DNA of 64,000 nt from Caprimulgus europaeus (lineage: Eukaryota; Chordata; Aves; Caprimulgiformes; Caprimulgidae): the NCBI GenBank assembly GCA_907165065.1, contig OU015523.1:124745023-124809022 (forward strand), given 5' to 3'. The position numbers and the translations under genes were made by a program. Under the pieces are notes generated by a model, which saw nothing but the letters and a program-made list of their open reading frames with translations, was not told the DNA's origin and searched no databases. Within the stretch, counting starts at the first letter, position 1; each line of letters begins with the position of its first letter. Of the stretch, positions 1 through 9,446 are shown piece after piece.

Positions 1-186
1 GGTTCTGAGGCATTGGAACAGGCTGCCCAGGGAGGTGGTGGAGTCCCCATCCCTGGAGGGATTTAAAGGACTTGTAGATGTGCTACTTGGGGACATGGTT
101 TAGTGGTGAACTTGGCAATGCTGGGTTTATGGTTGGACTAGATGATCCTGATGATCTTTTCCAACCAAAGTATTCTAATATTCTCT
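1..186 (+). mobile_element. CR1 LINE 3' fragment
   Basis: Plus-oriented CR1 tail: AGTCCCCATCCCTGGAGGG, then GGTTGGACTAGATGATC and a decayed TTCTAATATTCT end. The left side is cut by the window edge. Confidence 0.85.
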
Positions 187-224
187 GTAAGGCAGGAGGC
201 TGGATGAGGCTGTGCAGAAGCTTG

Positions 225-455
225 GAGAGCAAAATCAGGAAGAAATTGTTTGGTGTGAGGCTGGTGAGACCCTGGCCCAGGTTGGCCAGAGAAGCTGTGG
301 CTGCTCCTCCCTGGAAGTGTTCTCGGCCAGGTTGGCTGAGGCTTTGAGCAACCTGGTCTAGTGGAAGGTGTCCCTGCTGCTGGCAGGGGGGTTGGGACTG
401 GATGAGCTTTAAGGTCCTTTCCAACCCAAACCAGTCTGGGATTCTGTGATTCTAA
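225..455 (+). mobile_element. CR1 LINE 3' fragment
   Basis: Plus-oriented CR1 of a subfamily with GAGCAACCTGGTCTAGTGG and GGCAGGGGGGTTGG, ending TCTGTGATTCT. It directly follows the previous fragment. Confidence 0.88.
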
Positions 456-929
456 AATCCAGGTGAGTTTGGTTCCTTTCCCTTCCTTGGGCTCATCTGA
501 AGCCACCGAGCTCAGAACTCAGCGTTTACTTCTTGTGTCAGGGATGTGGGTTTGGTTCCCCTCCTCTGCCAGGGCTGGTACCCAGGTTAGGAGGGGTATG
601 GAGACATCTCCAGAAGGTGAAACAGATGCTAGGTGAGATGTTTGCTCTTCAGAGGGACCTGCTGATGGTGGCAGAGCCCCTAAATTAGGTATAAACCAGG
701 ATGAATGGGGGTTTGTCTGCTTTGAGGAGAAGCACTGGGGTCTGTTTGCAGGATTTATACTGGTGATAAAGGACTGGGGACTGTGGGACAGGATGGGAGC
801 ACAAAGGTCCAGGATCACACCTCAGCTCTGCACTGCTTTGGCTCTGCTGCCAGGTGCATCCCATGGTGTGAGGAACTTGGCTGGGGCTCCAGATGCCCCA
901 TGGTCAAAGGCAGGAGGATCTTGATGACC

Positions 930-1038
930 CTTCTGAGCAACCTGCTCTAGTGAAGATGTCCCTGCTCACTGCAGTGGGGTTGGACTAGATGACCTTTGAG
1001 GATCCCTTCCAACCCAATATATTCTATGATTCTATGGT
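930..1038 (+). mobile_element. CR1 LINE 3' end
   Basis: Short plus-oriented tail with GGTTGGACTAGATGACC and the characteristic ATTCTATGATTCTATGG terminus. Confidence 0.88.
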
Positions 1039-2393
1039 TGGTGACAAGATCCTCATGAAATCATGGACTTTACTCCATTGTCCACCTCTGCAGCTCGCTG
1101 CCTCACACTCTTCTTGGAGCTGAGTGCTCTGGGAGACTGAAGACAGGAATAAATTAGTTACGAGCAGGCTCATCAGCCAAGAGACCTACAGTGTCGTGGC
1201 TAAAAATAGGTGAGAAGCAGAGACGCTCAGGGCTTGAAGGCAAGTCAGGAAAGAAGAATTTGCCCGCAGAAACAGACTATTTTAGGGGATTTACACTCTC
1301 AGCTGAAAAAAAAGATGAGGGACACAGGTTCCTGCAGCCCCACCACTACGAGTAACTCAGTGGCAATAGTTGAACACAAAATGTTTTGGCTGGAGGCATC
1401 TCTGGAGAGTGTGGGGCAGTGGTTTTCTCCAGGAGCTTGGAAATTGCTGTTTCATTTCTTTTTAATGTGGTTCCTGAAGAAAAGGGGGTTTGTGGGATCC
1501 ATCTGTCCTCTGAGTTTGGATCTAGCGTGATGAGGAACTGAGTGGTTTAAGATGGGAAGGATCAGGATGGAAAGCAAATCCTACTGGTGGCCATGGTAAG
1601 GGAGAAGTGAGGGCTGCACACCCCATTTAAACATCTGAGGAACCCATTGAGAAGGAGCAGAGGGAAACTGAGCCCCATCTGCTGCTTGCAGAACCCATGG
1701 GGAAGCTCTAGGTGTGGGGTTTCACTTGTCTCCTCCACCCTGAAGAGTTCAGTGATGCTTTGTGAGGTTTCATTTACAGAACTACAAAGTTTTCCAAGCT
1801 CCTAAAATCCAGAGCAGAAATTCCCAGCCCAGAACTGACCAAGTTGAACACGTGCAAAGCGATCTGGACGTGAGTGGAGCTGTTAAGATGCCACATGTCA
1901 AAGGTCCTGATGTTTTCACCAGTCCCTTTGCAGCTCAGTTGCATTTTAAGCCTTTCATAAATCCAAGGCTGTCACGGGAGTGCCTGGACTTTCTGTACCA
2001 GACAAGGGCTTTTGCCACTTTATTTATGGCCTCTCTTAAAACTTGCAAACTGGTTTTGCATAAACACCCCCCCGCTCGCCCGGCGCGGCGCTGGCAGGTG
2101 CTTGACCTCCAAAAGAGCTGTCAGGGCTTGGAGCCTGACTCAGACGTGTCCTACTCAGGGGAGAGCTGTGGGGGGGACTGTCTGGAGATGTAGAGGTGGA
2201 GGAAAACTTCTTGGGCTGTGGGATGAAATGAAGGAGAAGCAGGGTGAGATCCATGGGATGTTTTGGGAGAGTCCTTGTTGGAGCCAGTTTGGTGCCTGGA
2301 GGGAAAGATTCTGCTAGGGAAACTGAGGCACAGGGCTGGTGGAGGATTGCTGTGGTGGGTGAGCAAATTGGGAGAGGTTGTTATCTTCATATT

Positions 2394-2800
2394 ACAGAAT
2401 CTCAGAATTGTCTTGATTGGAACAGACCTTTAAGATCATCGAGTCCAACCATGAGCCCAACACTGCCCAGTCCCCACTGACCCCTGTCCCTCAGCACTGT
2501 GTCTACACGACTCTTCAATCCCTCCAGGGATGGGGACTCCACCACTGCCCTGGGCAACCCCTTCCAGTGCCTCAGAACCCTTTCAGCAAAGAAATTCTTC
2601 CTCACATCCCATCTCAACTGCCCTGGCCACAACTGGAGCCCATTTCCTCTTGTCCTGTCCCTTGCTCCTTGGTTGAACAGACCCACCCCCACCTCTCTGC
2701 ACCCTCCTCCAAGGGACTTGGACAGAGCCACAAGGTCTCCCCTCAGCCTCCTTTTCTCCAGGCTCAGCACCCCCAGTTCCCTCAGCCACTTTGGGGTCTT
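2394..2800 (-). mobile_element. CR1 LINE fragment
   Basis: Minus-oriented copy, about 400 bp. It belongs to the same subfamily as 26441-27005, 47889-48625, 52932-53395 and 54770-55355 (AAGAATTTCTTTGCTGAAAG on its own strand). Confidence 0.9.
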
Positions 2801-3182
2801 GCAGGTGCATTAGCCCTCTCTAGCCAAGGTTCAACCTTTACCTGCATCAAGGACTCACCTGGGGACTCCTCAGTGTAAGGAAGCTCCAGTGTAAGTCAAG
2901 ATTGATGGATGATGATCCCATGCATGCAGAGACCTGGGTGTGCAGATGGGAACTGTTCCTCAGGTGGTGGAGCAGTGATGCAAAAGCAGCTTGAAACCAT
3001 TCAAGACCTTCTGCTCAGGTCTGGGAACCCCCAACATGGGAGTGGGGAATGTAGGGGCAGGGTCTTGCACGCTCCCGTGTGTATGTGGCTTCTCTTTGTT
3101 GAACATCAGTCCCTGTACCCAGAGGGAGGTGAAACGAGCACGGCTGAGCCTGAGCCAAAGGAGGATTTGGCAGCAGGACGTG

Positions 3183-3270
3183 GTAGTCTGGTAGCCACCA
3201 CGCTTGTAGTCTGGTAGCCATCATGCTTGCAGTCTGGTAGCCATCACGCTTGTAGTCTGGTAGCCATCAC
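3183..3270. repeat. 23-bp tandem repeat, about 4 copies
   Basis: The unit GTAGTCTGGTAGCCATCACG plus CTT is repeated at 3183, 3206, 3229 and 3252 (last copy partial) with a few substitutions. Confidence 0.93.
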
Positions 3271-5776
3271 TGTGTTTCCTGCTGCCATGTTCAGGGTTGG
3301 TACAGGAGAACATCTGACCTGTTTTGGCTCCTGGTTCAGCCATGGTCAAAGTGGTCCTCAGGTAGTGGGATGAGTCACACCACATTGGGAAACCCATGGG
3401 GATGTCTTTGTCCTCACAGCCCACTGCACGTGTGGAGGGATGCAAGGAACTGGCTCAAACAGGCTGTGTCAGTGGGTGGGAGAGCTTCAGGGACAGGTCT
3501 CATGGGCATGCTGGCTTTGTGAGGGACTTGTCTGCATCCAAGGACAGGAGATGTCTGGGGGAGGTCTGGTCAGTTTGATGGTTCAACAGGGAGGCTGTGA
3601 GGTCTCACCCATCTCCATCTCCTCTTGGTTCATGGTCTTAATGTAGGGCACATCATGAAGATGCAGGATGGCATAGTGGTTGGTGTATGAAGCTGTGGAG
3701 ACACATCCCAAAGAGGCATCAGGGCCATTCTCATGGTGTGAGGGAGATCTCAGAGGTCACCAAAAGCAGTGCAGGAGGTGTTTCTCCATGCCCTTCAGTT
3801 TGTCACCCTGGATTGATGTCTCCAGACCATCTCATGAAGATTCTGCTCCAAGGGCTTCATAGAGTGTCTCAGAGTCTCTGTGGTAGCCTCTTCTGGGTTT
3901 TAAATCTGCTGGTAGCTGGAAAGCTTCCCCCAATATCTGTCCTAAATCTTCCAGGCTTTGCCCCAAGCTGATTGCTTCTTCTTGTCTCTGCCATGGCCAA
4001 GAGATCACCATTTTCTTTGTAACAGCCCTCTCCTGCCTCATCCTCCACCTCCTACTTTCCATCTCATATTGCCATCCCAGATGCAATTAATGATAATTAA
4101 TGACAATTAATGATAATCAAAGTAAACCCAGGCCCTGGGCACAGCCCTGAGCATGGACCAGAGGTGTCCAGATTCTTGCTGCAGGTGCACTCCCCAGCAT
4201 GGTGTTGAGTGGTGCCAACTTGGGCAATGCTTTGGATGTAACCAGGTGGTCCTCACCCAAGAAAACATTGGAGCCACAGCAGAAGATGACAATTGGATGA
4301 GGAGGCAGGGAGAAACCTTCCTCCTCCATGATGTCCCAGCAGAGCCCTTCGAGGTGGGCAAGGCAGAGCAGCCCTTGCATGGAGGAGTCACTCTTCACAG
4401 CATCTCATGGCTCAAGGCCATGGGACTCGCTGGTGAGTGGTAGAGGAGGAATTTCCATGGCTTTCAGCTGTTTTTTTCTGGTTCATCCATCATGGGACTC
4501 TGAAGAGCAGAGTCTTGTATTGGGGTCTTCTTGTATGTGAGGAGAAACTGGTTAGATGGGACCTGCTCTTGGAGGTGTTTGCAACAGGAAGTGTTTGCCC
4601 CTTCCCACCTCTTCTCCTGCTTCCAGGTCCCATAGGGCCACCTCCAAGTGTGGAGCCTCTGGCCTAAATCAGCAAGCCCTGGTTGCATCTCCAAAGTGCC
4701 ATGGACCAGGTTGGCCTGCTGTCTTCTCCTACCCAGGCATTATGTGATCCTTGGGAAAGAAAACAAGGTGATGGCTTCATCTGGAATTTTTTTGGTACTA
4801 CAATCTTGAAAATGCTCCACAAGCCCTCTCTGGAAAAGGAGAAGTCAAACAATGTGACTTTTGTGAGCGTGCTGCTGCTGAAGACTCAATAAACGAGGAG
4901 CCTGGGCGGCACGGGAGCTGTTTGCTGCCACAAATGGCTTTTCACTCCGAGTGGCTTGGGAACACATCCAAAGTTTGACCTCTGAAAATGAAATTATTCA
5001 CCTGGCATGGGGAAAAAAAAAAAAAATGATCCAGAGCCTCCAACTTTTTCAACCTTCTCCTTCCTTCCATCCATCCCTCAGCTTGCCAAATGCATGGCAT
5101 AGTGCTACTGAGACGTGGACAAGTGTCTCCTGCTGCTGCCCGCTGCTGCCAGTCGGTTCTAATTTTACCAAGGGGGCCTTTTGGAGACATGAATCAAGCT
5201 GCTTTCGAGGGCTGGACCCAACCCAGAGCTCCACTTGTGAAAAGCAAGTGATTAAATGTTTGAAGGAAGCAGCCAACTGGCATGAGAACCTGCAAGCTGA
5301 GCGTCACGTGAAGGCAACTTGATTTCTTCACCCTCAACGTCATTCATGAAGATGCTGCAAGCAGGGGAAAAATGGGATCAGGTTCTCATCCTTTTGCAAA
5401 ATGATGGATTTTTTTTCTTCTTTTCTCCTGGGTTTCTGTGGTTTCCAGCCTCACACTCTCTGTTCTCCTGTGGTTTGCTGTAAACTCGTGTCCTGCATGG
5501 CCAGGAACATGAGTTTGCTGACTTGGTAGAAGTTTGGAGCAAGTTATGGGGATGGTGTAAAGACCTGAGGAGGCAAAAAACCCTCCTGCTTGTCCCTCTG
5601 ATGGCATCCATCCCCAAATCATTGCACATCTCCACCTTTGGAGATGCAACCATACTGCTGTGCTTGGACTAGGTGGTCTGGGCAGCTGGTGGCCACCTTC
5701 TTTGAAGGTACAACTTGGAGAATCATGTGCTTGAAGCCCTTAGCTCAATGAGGAGCTCAAGGCTGCTGGCAGACCT

Positions 5777-6035
5777 GTAGGGTTTGAGTTGGAAGGGACC
5801 TCTAAGGATCATCTTAGACCTGTGGGCCTGTCCTTCCTGATGGCCATGGGGAAAGGGTGACAGAGGACTGGAATAAGCTGCCCAGAGAGGGTGTGGAGTC
5901 TCCATCTCTGGAGATGCTCAAACCCACCTGGACACTTTCCTGTGCAAGCTGGTGTAGGGAACGTGCTCTGGCAGGGGGGTTGGACTGGATGATCTCCTGA
6001 GCTCCCTTCCAATGCCCACCAGTGTATTTGTATGA
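5777..6035 (+). mobile_element. Two abutting CR1 fragments in opposite orientation
   Basis: A short minus-oriented piece (5777-5820) is followed by a plus-oriented tail (about 5855-6035) with GGAGTCTCCATCTCTGGAGA and GGGGGGTTGGACTGGATGAT. Confidence 0.75.
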
Positions 6036-6067
6036 GTTTTGCCTGGTTGGTGGGAGAAATGCATTGA

Positions 6068-6124
6068 GCAGGTGGCATCTCCAGTAAGCAGGTGGCATCT
6101 CCAGTAAGCAGGTGGCATCTCCAG
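6068..6124. repeat. 20-bp tandem repeat, 3 copies
   Basis: The unit GCAGGTGGCATCTCCAGTAA starts at 6068, 6088 and 6108; the third copy is incomplete. Confidence 0.95.
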
Positions 6125-7260
6125 CTTTGGCAAAGCTGTTTCAACCACTGCTTTGCCCCAAGTGACAGAACAGGGTGTGGGATGGCTTTTAGCATCATTG
6201 GGGTGGTGAACACCACTGAGCTCATTTTGGGGACCCTCTGCTATTCATTGAGGTGTCCTTCCAGCAGTGTAGTGAGGTCAGCACCCATTAGCTTACCCAA
6301 CTTCACACAACAGGAGCTGGGCACCATGCCTTGGAAAACAACCCCAGGGCACCACAAGGTTTTAAAAGACCCATAAATGCTTCAAGGAGTGTAAATGTCT
6401 CCACTGCCTTTGAGCAACGTCATGGCCTGAACTACCTCACATCCCCTCCATGACAGAACCTTTTTCATCACCTTCACTTTTATTTGGGCTCTAAGCACCA
6501 AAACTTCTAATAACACTCGTGGACAGGTGTGTGCTTATTCACAGGAGAGCTTAAAGCCCTGTCATGTCCCTCTGCTTGGGTGGGGCTTGGGGACACACCA
6601 CAGGAGAGCAGGAGCAGCTGCCAGGCTGCAGTGGAAGTTATGGGGTCTAAGTTCCTGTAGGTCCAGCTAGGGTTGGAGCTTGGTCCTGCAGGATCAGGTG
6701 TTGCTTTTTGATGTGAACCTTAAGGTTGACTGAATTGGGCTTTCTGGCCAAAGTTCTGTGGTTGTTGGTGGTGATCAAGGCCATGGTTTGTCCCACAGGT
6801 CCTACTGCAGGTTGGCCTTGTCCTGCTAAAGTACTGGTGTGTAAACAAGGGCTTGGAGATGAAGGGGGTTGATAGGGACCTGGTAAAATCTGTGGATCTC
6901 CTCCACCAGTTGTGCTGGGCACCATCTCATCCCTCTCCCTGTGCCATGGCAAGGTGAAACTCATACCAGTGTAGGCAGGGCTGGGACATTTCTTGGACAG
7001 GCAGCTCCTGTTCAGGAGCATGACCAGAAACTGGCTCTTCTCAAGATGGTAGGATCAAGGAGGAAGAGAAAAATAAATAGGATTTATGCTTTTGGGGACA
7101 AAAAGTGGTTGAGGTAGGCTTGGTGTCCCCATGGACAGCTCCATAAATCAAGAGCATGGTTCAACCCACTCCAGCCAGACCAGTGTGATGTTGAGCCCAG
7201 TAAAGCCAAGGGGCTGAGGATGGTGGGACAGGACAAGTCAGTATGGTCCTGCTCTGTCCA

Positions 7261-7313
7261 TGGTCTGTCCATGTGCTGATAGTGCTTCTCCAGGGATCCT
7301 TGAGCAAATGAGC
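7261..7313 (+). repeat. Left arm of a perfect 53-bp inverted repeat
   Basis: It is the exact reverse complement of 9098-9150. The two arms lie in the sequence before CHRDL2 exon 2 and in intron 3, so they bracket exons 2 and 3. Similarity stops abruptly at both edges. Confidence 0.97.
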
Positions 7314-7852
7314 TGAAGCTCTTAGGAGGAGCAAAAAGTTTTCCTTCAGAATGTATTTCTACCTAAAATGTCTTTTTTTTTTCTTCTTCTTCTTATGGTT
7401 AACCATGAAAATGTCTCCTCAGTTCAGGCTCTCCCATCTCCTCCACGTCCCCCAGCCCTTCTGGGGAAAATTCAGCTCCATAACATCACCCTGTTTATCT
7501 TCAAACCAACGTTCCTACTGATGGATTTTAGAGAGACAACTCCAATTTATCCCCCAAAATCACCCATTTTGTTCCCTGCAAAGGGACTCTTGCTTGGAGG
7601 AGTTGCTGGTTGGGTCAGATGGGTCCCAGTGTGAAAACAATAAAGAATAAACCAAATAAATAATAATTAAAAAGAGGTTTAGGGAGTGTATTCCATCTGG
7701 GGTTTGGTGGTTGGGATGTGGCCATCAGCTACTCATGGCAAACAACATGAAGGCACTGAGATGTCCATGCTCTTCTCGTTGCAAAGGGAGGAGAGATCTC
7801 CCCAAAAATCGTTCCTTTTTATCTCATGTAGCTTCTCTTGGTTGACTTTCAG

Positions 7853-7965
7853 GGCCAGATATGTTCTGTGACTTCAATGGCAAGAAGTACAGCCCGGGTG
7901 AGAGCTGGCACCCCTACCTGGAGCCCCAGGGGTTGATGTACTGCATCCGCTGCAGCTGCTCCGAG
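7853..7965 (+). CDS. CHRDL2: CHRDL2 exon 2: first half of VWC domain 1
   Basis: The acceptor TTGACTTTCAG precedes 7853. The first two bases complete a split codon, and 37 codons follow, beginning PDMFC and ending CSCSE. The segment [14 protein letters not shown] is strongly conserved in chordin-like proteins. It supplies cysteines 1-4 of VWC1, the half that carries the BMP-contacting region in this family. The exon ends in GAG followed by GCACGT, so the donor appears to be a GC rather than a GT. The GC site is the one that preserves the frame into the next exon and gives the E-N-x-N junction expected between cysteines 4 and 5. Confidence 0.93.
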
Positions 7966-8367
7966 GCACGTCCTCCGTGCGACCGCGGGAGGTGGTGGAG
8001 GTGCTGCATTGGGACATTGCTCTGACAGCTTTTAAGCAGATCAGTTCTGGTGTCTAATTTGACCAGAAAAACCCTTTCCAGTCCCATTGGGATGTTGGAT
8101 TAATCTCTTTTTTATTCAAAAGCCACCCATCCCCACTGGAGGTGTTGGGTTGACCTTGTGAAGGTGCTGTCTCAGTAGCATTGTTGGGCTGTGGGTGGAG
8201 GTGGGACCACAAGTGGTCTTTGATGATGAGAGATGAAACCATGAGCTGGCTGGGTTTGAACCAGGGATGGAGACTGGGTGAGCTACACCAGCACAATCTG
8301 TCATGATAATGTGGCCATCATCCAACATCTTCCTGAATGAACCATCCTTCTCTCCATCTCTCCACAG
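7966..8367 (+). other. CHRDL2 intron 2, probable GC-AG intron
   Basis: A 402-bp phase 0 intron. It begins GCACGT, five of six bases matching the GCAAGT consensus of GC donors, and ends in a pyrimidine-rich tract plus CCACAG. Nothing else recognisable lies inside it. Confidence 0.8.
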
Positions 8368-8461
8368 AATGCCAACATCAGGTGCTACCGGATCCAGTGC
8401 CCGGCTCTGCAGTGTGCCAGCCCCATCACAGACCCCCAGCAGTGTTGCCCACGGTGTCTTG
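8368..8461 (+). CDS. CHRDL2: CHRDL2 exon 3: second half of VWC domain 1
   Basis: Acceptor CTCTCCACAG; 31 codons starting NANIRCYR plus one base, then donor GTAGGT. It contains cysteines 5-10 of VWC1, including the CC pair in DPQQCCPRC. Together with exon 2 it forms a phase 1 to phase 1 cassette holding one complete VWC domain, so skipping both exons would keep the reading frame. Confidence 0.95.
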
Positions 8462-9303
8462 GTAGGTGGCCATCCCATGGGGAGGAGGTGACAAAGTGGT
8501 TGTGGCCCTGCAGAGCATAACCTCAACTGTAGTCACTTGAACACTCATGGTAGTGCAGTGATGCTGGGTCTGGCCTTGCTCATGGCTGCTCTTGTTGCTT
8601 TTTCCCCCCCAAAAAAAAGTCATTTTGATGGAAAAGGGTTTTCTACCTCTCTACCAGACCACTTTCTCCAACTTCTCCCATCCCAAGAAACCTTGTAAGG
8701 ACAAAATGTCAGTTCACAGTTCAAGGACAAAGCAGAAGCTGGCCCATTATTCAGATCATTGGCCAACAGAATGTGTTGGACACAGGAAAACCAAGACAAA
8801 TTTCTGAAGATTCTTTAACAAAATTCTTGAATTTCTCCCTCCCCTGGATGTGGTGACCTCCAACATCCAGAGTCAGACCAAAAGGACTTCTCCCATGGCA
8901 ATTAGCTAATCTATTTTTATTTTATTTTATGAATTTCCTAGATTGTTGATGGTTTTTGACTAGCTTAGCCACCACGCTGGCACCATGGAGGACAAGACCC
9001 CAGGAGGTTGGACATCCAGTTTTACCTTTGTGCTGAGCTCAGTGTGGTCAGGACAGCACTGTTCTCCAAAAGCTTTCAGACATGTAGACTTCCATGGGCT
9101 CATTTGCTCAAGGATCCCTGGAGAAGCACTATCAGCACATGGACAGACCACACTTGGCCACTTCTTCATGATAACTGAAGTGTGGAAAGATCTCCTTTGT
9201 CCTTTTGGGTTGGGCTGGTGAGGAATCTGCTGAGCATCCATGTTAGATCAGGGCCAGGCAAGGGCTGACTCTCATCCTGTTGCTTTCTCCTCTTCTTTTC
9301 TAG
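8462..9303 (+). other. CHRDL2 intron 3
   Basis: An 842-bp phase 1 intron. It carries the right arm (9098-9150) of the 53-bp perfect inverted repeat whose left arm is at 7261-7313. No other repeat was recognised. Confidence 0.85.
9098..9150 (-). repeat. Right arm of a perfect 53-bp inverted repeat
   Basis: Partner of 7261-7313, inside CHRDL2 intron 3. No target-site duplication or transposase frame is associated with the arms. Confidence 0.97.
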
Positions 9304-9446
9304 AGCCACATTCCCCTTCTGGCCTTCGAGCACCCATCAAGTCCTGTCAATACAATGGGACAACCTACCAGCAAGGCGAGATGTTCACCACCAGTGAGCT
9401 CTTTCCCAGCCGCCAGCCGAACCAGTGTGTGCAGTGCAGCTGCTCC
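9304..9446 (+). CDS. CHRDL2: CHRDL2 exon 4: linker and first half of VWC domain 2
   Basis: The acceptor CTTTTCTAG precedes AG, which completes a Glu codon. The 47 codons include SPSGLRAP, the conserved inter-domain linker, and then cysteines 1-4 of VWC2 within KSCQYNG and NQCVQCSCS. The segment [11 protein letters not shown] is strongly typical of CHRDL2. The exon ends after TCC with the donor GTAAGC, phase 0. Confidence 0.95.

Larger units (their letters stand above)
1..7852. other. 5' flank or intron 1 of CHRDL2, no exon recognised
   Basis: This stretch holds CR1 fragments (1-186, 225-455, 930-1038, 2394-2800, 5777-6035), two short tandem arrays (3183-3270, 6068-6124) and the left arm of a 53-bp inverted repeat (7261-7313). 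A small GC-rich patch lies near 2067-2097. No open frame combines an initiator Met, a hydrophobic core and a phase 1 donor that would join to the GG at 7853. The signal-peptide exon is therefore either left of the window or too divergent to pick out by eye. Confidence 0.7.

Noticed and set aside
3183-3270. Possible CRISPR-like array
   Set aside because: Repeats are contiguous without unique spacers, and the host is a vertebrate.
7368-7634. Frame with a signal-peptide-like start (MSFFFLLLLM) before CHRDL2 exon 2
   Set aside because: The hydrophobic run comes from a T-rich/TTC tract. No donor at the correct phase follows near the putative cleavage region, and the frame continues through noncoding sequence.
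7261-9150. Reading the 53-bp inverted repeat as terminal repeats of a DNA transposon
   Set aside because: The interior holds conserved CHRDL2 exons, there is no transposase frame, and no target-site duplication flanks the arms.
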